Shown: positions 4,148 to 9,441 of the stretch, piece after piece
Layout of the letters: every line of letters starts with the position of its first letter
Position numbering within the stretch: position 1 is the first letter of the stretch
Assembly (NCBI GenBank): GCA_963976395.1
Contig: CAXBLG010000101.1
Location: 1-9,441, forward strand
Length of the DNA: 9,441 nucleotides
Origin: UBA11612 sp963976395
GTDB lineage: Bacteria > Pseudomonadota > Alphaproteobacteria > Rhodospirillales > Rhodospirillaceae
Direction of reading: 5' to 3'
The notes under the pieces: generated by a model
Told to the model about the DNA's origin: nothing
Database searches by the model: none
Seen by the model: the letters and a program-made list of their open reading frames with translations, nothing else
Made by a program: the position numbers and the translations under genes

Positions 4148-4724
4148 GCCCTAATACCTATGCACACTCCATGCCTAGCAACCTTGCAATAGGCAACGCG
4201 TTGACAAGGCAGGACATAGGCCAGACAAGCCCAGGTCCAGAGTGTACCAGTACAGCCACGTGCTAGCGTGTCAAGCATAGTACAGCGTGGACAACACGAC
4301 ACACCAACACCAAGCCAGCCCCAGCCAGACCCGGACCATAACTCTAATAGATTCAAGGATTTCCAGACCCCAAACTCGATCTGAACTTCCAGCTGACCCA
4401 CGCCCCTTGCGCAGTGCGTCGGAATTGATCCCCGATTTTAGAAAAAGTTAGGTTTTGGCGTTTTCATGGGATAGACTCTTGCTGCTTAATGGCGATGCCT
4501 CTACAGGACTCGCACAGCCATTCTGACCACCGACCGACGCCGAGACCCAGCCAAGACCCAGTGCTTTTCACTGTGGGGTGGAGAAGGGAAACAGCAGAGT
4601 ACGGGGAACGCAAGTAGGGTACGTGGAATAAAGACCTTAGACATTACCTTCGGTAGAGGGAGAGTGGCAAGGGGGGAGTCCTGCTATGGGGGAAACACTG
4701 TGCCTAGGTTGGTAGCGCCCATGT
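4148..4724. other. Divergent intergenic region between leftward cluster and terL
   Basis: About 577 bp without a convincing gene. By hand count the plus strand is C-rich at 4491-4570 (18 G, 31 C) and G-rich at 4571-4720 (59 G, 25 C), a sharp switch. An AT-rich patch at about 4435-4475 carries a leftward -10-like TAAAAT (complement of 4435-4440), but I see no matching -35. TGTAC-CA-GTACA (4243-4254) is a perfect inverted repeat, and AGTACAGC occurs at 4249-4256 and 4279-4286. TTGACA at 4201 has no good -10. Likely holds divergent promoters; a packaging site or replication origin is possible but unproven. Confidence 0.5.
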
Positions 4725-4748
4725 TTGATCCGACAGACGGAGGCAACA

Positions 4749-6266
4749 ATGCCGCTTGAGGCTGGCGGTGGTTACTGGCCTAAGAAGGGGCCAGGATCTT
4801 TGGACATTGAGCTAGCTGAGTTTGTGTCTCAGTTTTATGCTGATCCGCTTGGGTTTGTGCGGGCATGTTATCCGTGGGGTGAGCCTGGTCAGTTGCGGGA
4901 CCATGACGGGCCTGACGTTTGGCAGGTGGAGTTTTTGAAGGGGATTGGGGAAGAGGTTCGTCGGAACAAGTTTGACGGGGTTCATGCGGTTTCGCCTATT
5001 CGTAGAGCTGTGAGTTCAGGTCATGGGATCGGGAAATCGACCATTGTGGCGTGGATTGTGGATTGGATTATGTCTACGAGGCCGCACTGCCAGGGGACGA
5101 TTACTGCGAACACGTTTACGCAGTTGGAGACGAAGACTTGGGCGTCTGTACAGCGTTGGACGAAGTTGTGTTTAACGAATCACTGGTTTAGTGTGACGAG
5201 TACTCGTATGTATCACATAGATCACAAGGAGTCGTGGTTTTGTGCGCCTCAGTCATCGAAAGAGGAGAACTCTGAGGCTTTTGCCGGCCAGCATGCAGAT
5301 ACGAGTACGAGTTTCTACATATTTGACGAAGATTCTGCGATTCCGAACAACATTCATGAGGTTGCGGAGGGTGGGTTGACGGACGGTGAGCCGATGATCT
5401 TCGTTTTTGGGAACCCGACCAGGAATAGCGGTCATTTCTTCGATGCTTGCTTTGGCAGGTCTCGCAGTCGTTGGAATGCGACGTTGGTGGACTCGAGGAA
5501 GTCGAAGTTTACGAACAAGGCTCAGATTGATGAGTGGATTACGGACTACGGGCTCGATTCTGACTTTGTGCGGGTCCGAGTTCGCGGGATGCCGCCTTCT
5601 GCCAGTGACGCTCAGTTTATCGACCACAGCCGGGTTCTAGAGGCCCAGAAGCGCATTGTAGTGGTGTTCAATGACGAGCCGCTGGTTGCCGGGGCAGATT
5701 TGGCTTGGGGCGGCGGGGATGACAACGTGATTCGTTTCCGCAGGGGTTTAGACGCGAAAAGCATCCCTGCGGTTCGAATCAAGGGAGAGTTTACGAGAGA
5801 TCCTGCGGTTTTGACTACAAGGCTTGCGGATGTTCTGACGCGGGAGTACGACGGTCGCAAGGTTGACATGCTTTTCCTTGATTCCGCTGGTATTGCCGGC
5901 CCGATCGCCGAAAGGTTAAGGCAGCAGGGGCATCGGAACGTGCAGGAAGTGAACTTTGGCAGCGATTCTCCTGACATAAAATGCCGCTACATGCGCGATT
6001 ATATGTGGTGGAAGATGAAGGATTGGCTGTTGAAGGGGTGCATTGACAACAGCGCCGAATTAGAGGCCGACTTGACAGGCCCCGGCATGAGGAATGACAA
6101 TAGGCAGCGTGTATGGTTGGAAAGTAAAGAAACCATGAAGAAGCGCGGCGTCGATTCTCCTGACGATGGAGATGCTTTGGCGTTGACGTTTGCGTCTTCG
6201 GTTGTGAGTCGGAGTCGCGTGATCCTTTCCCAGCAGAACATGCCTTCTTTGTGGGGTTGGAACTAG
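4749..6266 (+). CDS. terL: Terminase large subunit (ATPase and nuclease)
   Basis: Motor subunit that cuts concatemeric phage DNA and pumps it into the prohead through the portal. 505 residues from ATG 4749, a typical length. ATPase domain: Walker A SSGHGIGKST at 89-98, Walker B YIFDEDS at 190-196 with the catalytic acidic pair, and the coupling motif FGNPTR at 220-225. Nuclease domain (RNase H-like): acidic residues in AGADLAWGGGDD (D317), MLFLDSAG (D378) and PDDGDAL (472-475), the usual three metal-binding positions. GGAGG at 4739-4743, five bases before ATG, decides this start; TTG at 4725 in the same frame would add eight residues but overlaps the SD. The first two thirds strongly favour T- and G-ending codons, unlike ninG and its neighbours. 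TAG is followed at once by the next GTG. Confidence 0.97.
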   Translation: MPLEAGGGYWPKKGPGSLDIELAEFVSQFYADPLGFVRACYPWGEPGQLRDHDGPDVWQVEFLKGIGEEVRRNKFDGVHAVSPIRRAVSSGHGIGKSTIVAWIVDWIMSTRPHCQGTITANTFTQLETKTWASVQRWTKLCLTNHWFSVTSTRMYHIDHKESWFCAPQSSKEENSEAFAGQHADTSTSFYIFDEDSAIPNNIHEVAEGGLTDGEPMIFVFGNPTRNSGHFFDACFGRSRSRWNATLVDSRKSKFTNKAQIDEWITDYGLDSDFVRVRVRGMPPSASDAQFIDHSRVLEAQKRIVVVFNDEPLVAGADLAWGGGDDNVIRFRRGLDAKSIPAVRIKGEFTRDPAVLTTRLADVLTREYDGRKVDMLFLDSAGIAGPIAERLRQQGHRNVQEVNFGSDSPDIKCRYMRDYMWWKMKDWLLKGCIDNSAELEADLTGPGMRNDNRQRVWLESKETMKKRGVDSPDDGDALALTFASSVVSRSRVILSQQNMPSLWGWN

Positions 6267-6707
6267 GTGTTCAAGGGAAGGAACGCTTCGTCATTTTCTG
6301 GAGTAGTTCCACCACCTCTTTCCAAACCAAAGCGCCCAAGCGATCTTTCTAGTCCTGAAGTTCAACCTAGTCTTAATGGGTTGAGGCTAAAGATTACAAG
6401 GAAGGTCCGCGTTACCAAACGGAAGTTGACAGAGACAAGTCCTGTATCTCAAGCCATAAACAACCTGGTTGAACGGAAGCTCAAGGATTCCATGATGAAT
6501 CACAAGACTGCGATGGATCGTCAGTCGAAGGGATTCGACTATCATGCGAATCTAAGGAAAGCGAACAACCTCCGCATGGACGCTGAACAGGCCGACCCAA
6601 GCTTCCAGGCGAGGTACTGGTCCGTGGATGACAGGTTGACTCCGACTGGCGCAAATACGCATGAAGAGATGCTTGCGTTTTACAAGCAGGTTAAAGTGGG
6701 CTCCTGA
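6267..6707 (+). CDS. Hypothetical protein between terL and portal (146 aa)
   Basis: Unrecognised 146-residue protein. The start is GTG 6267, directly after the terL TAG with no gap; the SD is weak (GGGGTTGG about six bases upstream), so reinitiation after terL is likely. The N-terminal third is Pro/Ser-rich and probably disordered (SSFSGVVPPPLSKPKRP). A basic stretch follows (LKITRKVRVTKRKL, about residues 41-54), then a helical region (AINNLVERKLKDSMMNHKTA). The C-terminal third contains DPSFQARYWSVDDRLTPTG. The stop overlaps the portal ATG by one base (TGATG), placing it in the head operon. A basic tail and helices could fit DNA contact or head assembly, but that is a guess. Confidence 0.75.
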   Translation: MFKGRNASSFSGVVPPPLSKPKRPSDLSSPEVQPSLNGLRLKITRKVRVTKRKLTETSPVSQAINNLVERKLKDSMMNHKTAMDRQSKGFDYHANLRKANNLRMDAEQADPSFQARYWSVDDRLTPTGANTHEEMLAFYKQVKVGS

Positions 6708-9025
6708 TGGAAATTCTTGACGATCTCGCCGAACCCGTGAAAGGGTCTAAAGTGGAGAAAGTGGAGTACGACAAGGAAGATGTCGCCAAAGAGGCCCTGA
6801 AGCGGTTCAAACTCGCCTGTGACACCTATGGCGATCAAGAGAAGCGTGAGATCGAGGACCTTCGATTCCAGGTTCCAGAGTTGCAGTGGGACGACGACTC
6901 GAGAGCGCAGCGTGGCGGGAATATACAGGGCGGTGTACCCGTGCCGGCGCGTCCTTGCCTGAGCATCTCGAAGATTGAGCAACCTATCAAGCTGGTTGTG
7001 AATCAGATGCAGGCGGCGCACCTTGGTGTGCAGATTCATCCGATCAGTACGGACGCTACAGATGAGACTGCGGCTGTTCTACAGGATCTGTATCGCAGCA
7101 TTGAGAGAGACGGAGCTGATCGCGCACGTAGTTGGGCATTTGACCGTGCTGCTCGCGCTGGGCGAGGGTTCTATCGTATCAACACGGTATACGACGAAGA
7201 ATCAGACAATGCTCTCGATCAGAAGATCGTGATTCAGAGACTTCTGTATCAGGATGCGGTCAAGTTCGATCCTTCGGCTACCGAGGCTGACTTTTCTGAT
7301 GCGCAGTGGGCGTTTGTGACTGCTTGGACGCCGATTGAGATGTTCAAGCGCAAGTATCCCGAAGCAATCGCTGCTGATGTTGATACGTTTGGTGCGGAGA
7401 GTATGGCTTCGATCACACCTGACTGGGTTAAAGGTGATGGAGAGAACAAGGCCATCCGCGTGGCCGAATACTTCTGCAAGCACTACTCGAAAGAGTCACT
7501 TGGCATTGGCGATCAGACCCGTGAGCGTGAGAAGGTCACGTTGATGTGGTATCTGTTATCTCCAGGTGCTGGTGGTCTCGAAGTATTAGACGAGCGAGAG
7601 TGGAATGGTCCCGACATTCCGCTGGTCCCTGTCATTGGTACGGAGTTGCAGCCGTTCGATGAAGAACGGCGTTGGTTTGGCATGGTCAGACCCGCACGAG
7701 ACGCCCAGAAGACCTTCAACTACGCGGCGAGTACGGTTGTTGAGATGGTTGCTCTCGAACCCAAGGCTCCCTTCGTCGGTGCCGAGGGGCAGTTTGAAGG
7801 GCATGAGGCCCAGTGGGGTCAAGCGAACACTCGTAACTGGCCGTACCTCGAGTACAAGCCTACGACCATCAACGGGCAGATGGCACCGCCACCGCAGCGC
7901 GTACAAGTTGATGTTGGCCGTCTTGGCCCGTCGATGGCGCTGCTTGGACAAGCCAACGACTTCATTCAGAGCAGCACCAGCACTCCAGCCGCGGCACTAG
8001 GCGACTTGAGTCAGGATCGGTCTGGTAAGGCGATCACTGCCTTGCAGAATCAGTCTGTTCTGTCGAAAAGCAACTATCTGGAGACTTTTGCGCAGGTGAG
8101 TATGCAGTACGAGGCGAAGGTGATCCTTGGGATGATCCCGAAGATATACGATCGCCCTGGTCGTATTGCTCGTGTGCTGGATTCTCAGGACCAGTCACGG
8201 ATTGTTATGCTCAATGCCCCGCATGTGATGGATGCGAGCCTTCGTCCCGTTAGGGTTCCTCCACCTATGCCTATGGCTATGCCCGGCATGCCCGGCATGC
8301 CAACTCCAAACATTCCCATGTCCGGGGCCGGACCCCCCTCCGGCTCTGGCATGGGATCTTCGGTAAAACCGCGGATGTACAGCCTTACAAGCGGTCGATA
8401 TGGCGTGTCTGTGACTATCGGCAAGTCTTACCCGACAATGCGAGAAGAAGCCGCCGGCGAGATCGGAGGGATTCTAGAGAAGAACCCATCACTGATGTCG
8501 CTGATTGGCCCGATCTACTTCAAGGGTCGTGACTTCCCAGGACACGACGAGATCGCGGAGATCCTGAAGAAAGTCAGGGATCAGCAGTATCCTAGCCTTG
8601 CGTCGAAGCCTGGCGAAGAGACTCCCGACCAGTTGAGGGCGAAGATTCAGGGCATGGAGCAGCAGCAGCAGCAGCTGCAGCAACAGTTGCAACAGGCTCA
8701 GCAAGAGAACCAGACGGAGCAGGCTCGCCAGCAGGCGGTCATTCAGAAGGCGCAGATTGAAGCGCAGTCTAGGATGCAGGTTGAGGACATTGATTCAAAG
8801 GCGAGGATGCAGGCAGAACAGATCGCGGCGGACGTGAAACTTCAGATTGAGCGGATGAAGGCTGAGTTCCAGATGGCCTTACAACGCCAGAATCAGCAGT
8901 TTGAGGCTCGTCAGAACGATTTGGAGCGAATGCACAAGGAACGGCTTGCCGAGGAGGAGGACTCTCAAGAGTACGCTCACACGGTGGCCGGAAAGCGCAC
9001 TGAACCGCCGGAAGGTGCTGCGTAA
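6707..9025 (+). CDS. Portal protein, P22-like, with extended Gln-rich coiled-coil tail
   Basis: Forms the twelve-subunit ring at one head vertex through which DNA enters and leaves and to which terminase and tail bind. 772 residues, close to P22 portal (about 725) and larger podovirus relatives. Visible: a helical N-terminus; the core segment DPSATEADFSDAQWAFV (about 187-203) typical of this family; a long alpha/beta body; and RYGVSVTIGKSYPTMREEA (about 563-581), matching the conserved GPSY-T-R-EA block of P22-type portals. Before it sits a Met/Pro/Gly-rich low-complexity insert (about 515-553). The C-terminus (about 640-755) is one long Gln/Glu/Lys-rich helix with a run of five Gln, predicted coiled coil, equivalent to the P22 barrel. 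ATG overlaps the previous TGA by one base; the SD is weak (GTGGGCT), so coupling is likely. Assigned by motif memory, not search. Confidence 0.93.
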   Translation: MEILDDLAEPVKGSKVEKVEYDKEDVAKEALKRFKLACDTYGDQEKREIEDLRFQVPELQWDDDSRAQRGGNIQGGVPVPARPCLSISKIEQPIKLVVNQMQAAHLGVQIHPISTDATDETAAVLQDLYRSIERDGADRARSWAFDRAARAGRGFYRINTVYDEESDNALDQKIVIQRLLYQDAVKFDPSATEADFSDAQWAFVTAWTPIEMFKRKYPEAIAADVDTFGAESMASITPDWVKGDGENKAIRVAEYFCKHYSKESLGIGDQTREREKVTLMWYLLSPGAGGLEVLDEREWNGPDIPLVPVIGTELQPFDEERRWFGMVRPARDAQKTFNYAASTVVEMVALEPKAPFVGAEGQFEGHEAQWGQANTRNWPYLEYKPTTINGQMAPPPQRVQVDVGRLGPSMALLGQANDFIQSSTSTPAAALGDLSQDRSGKAITALQNQSVLSKSNYLETFAQVSMQYEAKVILGMIPKIYDRPGRIARVLDSQDQSRIVMLNAPHVMDASLRPVRVPPPMPMAMPGMPGMPTPNIPMSGAGPPSGSGMGSSVKPRMYSLTSGRYGVSVTIGKSYPTMREEAAGEIGGILEKNPSLMSLIGPIYFKGRDFPGHDEIAEILKKVRDQQYPSLASKPGEETPDQLRAKIQGMEQQQQQLQQQLQQAQQENQTEQARQQAVIQKAQIEAQSRMQVEDIDSKARMQAEQIAADVKLQIERMKAEFQMALQRQNQQFEARQNDLERMHKERLAEEEDSQEYAHTVAGKRTEPPEGAA
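8279..8301 (+). repeat. 9-bp tandem repeat in portal low-complexity insert
   Basis: ATGCCCGGC is present twice in tandem (8279-8287, 8288-8296) followed by a partial third ATGCC. It encodes the MPGMPGMP part of the Met/Pro/Gly insert and creates overlapping GGCATGCC palindromes. Replication slippage is the simplest origin. Confidence 0.8.
8660..8674 (+). repeat. (CAG)5 microsatellite in portal coiled coil
   Basis: Five CAG codons in a row encode the Gln run that opens the Gln-rich helix of the portal C-terminus; further CAG/CAA codons continue to about 8705. Length could vary by slippage without changing frame. Confidence 0.8.
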
Positions 9026-9243
9026 TGACCTTTACCAAGCCGACGGTGAATCAGCGGCTCACGGCCCTCATCATTGGTCTACAGAGCGATTTGAAGGGAT
9101 TGTTCAACAACGACATGATAAATCGTCGTCGTTTGGACTTTATCGAGATCGACATGGCGCGTTTGTGTGAGAAAGTGGGGATTGAGATGACGGTTCCGAA
9201 GGATTTGGAGCCTGAAACCCCAGTAGACGAAGTAAAGGAATGA
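9025..9243 (+). CDS. Small hypothetical protein downstream of portal (72 aa)
   Basis: Unrecognised 72-residue protein. ATG 9025 shares one base with the portal TAA (TAATG), so it is translated by coupling. A moderately hydrophobic amphipathic helix (TALIIGLQSDLKGLF, residues about 13-27) is followed by charged helices (INRRRLDFIEIDMARLCEKV) and an acidic tail (LEPETPVDEVKE). The helix is short and interrupted by charges, so a membrane segment is unlikely. Position between portal and the next Pro-rich gene suggests a small head or assembly factor, but no family is recognised. Confidence 0.75.
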   Translation: MTFTKPTVNQRLTALIIGLQSDLKGLFNNDMINRRRLDFIEIDMARLCEKVGIEMTVPKDLEPETPVDEVKE

Positions 9244-9247
9244 ACTG

Positions 9248-9441
9248 ATGAACTATTCTGCGACTCCCAACACGAACCGCACTTTCCCTACCCTTGGGTC
9301 TCTTGCATTCCCAGAAGAGGATGCTCTTGCTGCTGCAAACGGACCTGCGTCTGAAATGCCACTCTCTCCGCCGGTCAATACGATGCCCACGGCACCTCCG
9401 AATCCTGTAGCGATCGCCCCAGCACCGGGGCTTCAGACGGT
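9248..9441 (+). CDS. N-terminus of a Pro/Ala-rich protein, cut by window end
   Basis: Partial gene of at least 64 codons, open to the end of the window. ATG 9248 follows AAAGGA (about 9235-9240) by about seven bases, a good start, four bases after the previous stop. The visible part begins MNYSATPNTNRTFPTLGSLA, then an acidic/Ala patch (PEEDALAAANGP) and a Pro/Ala/Thr-rich linker (PPVNTMPTAPPNPVAIAPAP) that should be disordered. In P22-type gene order the scaffold gene follows the portal, and scaffolds often have disordered N-termini, so scaffold is a reasonable but weak guess. A virion decoration or tail-adaptor protein is not excluded. Confidence 0.65.
   Translation, partial: MNYSATPNTNRTFPTLGSLAFPEEDALAAANGPASEMPLSPPVNTMPTAPPNPVAIAPAPGLQT

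Noticed and set aside
4144..4401. Leftward ORF of 85 codons ending with ATGA over the 4147 start
   Set aside because: The ATGA overlap is suggestive, but it has a GTG start, no usable SD spacing and a product overloaded with Trp, Cys and Gly, as expected from a G/T-rich strand.
4489..4617. Rightward 42-codon ORF in the intergenic region
   Set aside because: No SD before the ATG, and the Ser/His/Pro/Arg product matches nothing I know.
5772..5781. GGTTCGAATC, like a tRNA T-loop
   Set aside because: It lies inside terL, and no acceptor or anticodon stem pairs around it.
1..9441. CRISPR array, integrase, insertion sequence or defence system
   Set aside because: No regularly spaced repeat array, recombinase motif, transposase or toxin-antitoxin pair was recognised in any frame.

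Overview
The window is a stretch of a double-stranded DNA bacteriophage or prophage, probably of a Gram-negative host. Three head-packaging genes are recognisable: terminase small subunit (2168-2827), terminase large subunit (4749-6266) and a long P22-type portal protein (6707-9025). A short NinG/Rap-like recombination protein lies at the left edge. The portal type (about 770 residues, with a long coiled-coil C-terminus) suggests a podovirus-like, P22-type head. I cannot name the host. No integrase, repressor, tRNA, rRNA or CRISPR array is visible, so the lifestyle is open.

Layout. (1) Positions 1-2083 hold tightly packed rightward small genes behind ninG. Neighbours overlap at ATGA or ATGACTGA junctions and have good Shine-Dalgarno (SD) sites. 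Several share duplicated start-site cassettes and short coding blocks, so this tract looks built by repeated duplication and shuffling. At 1903-2130 a leftward ORF with a motif familiar from small phage proteins lies opposite a rightward ORF with a perfect SD; only one is likely to be the main gene. (2) 2168-2827 is terS. (3) 2901-4147 holds four small leftward genes of unknown function. They run tail-to-tail with terS and head-to-head with terL, so the two terminase genes are about 1.9 kb apart. One of the four (2901-3140) is bracketed by a perfect 27-bp direct repeat. (4) 4148-4724 is an intergenic region of about 577 bp with no convincing gene. Plus-strand composition changes there from C-rich to G-rich near 4570, as expected between divergent transcription units. 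(5) 4749-9441 is the rightward head module: terL, a 146-residue unknown, portal, a 72-residue unknown, and the start of a Pro/Ala-rich protein cut by the window end, which sits where P22-like phages carry the scaffold gene.

How the genes work together. TerS and TerL should form the motor that recognises, cuts and pumps phage DNA through the portal ring into the empty head. The unknown genes at 6267, 9025 and 9248 are packed against the portal gene and are probably co-expressed with it. The leftward cluster points away from this module and is likely a separate expression unit, either early or moron-like. Codon usage also differs: the left tract favours C- and G-ending codons, while the first part of terL strongly favours T- and G-ending codons.
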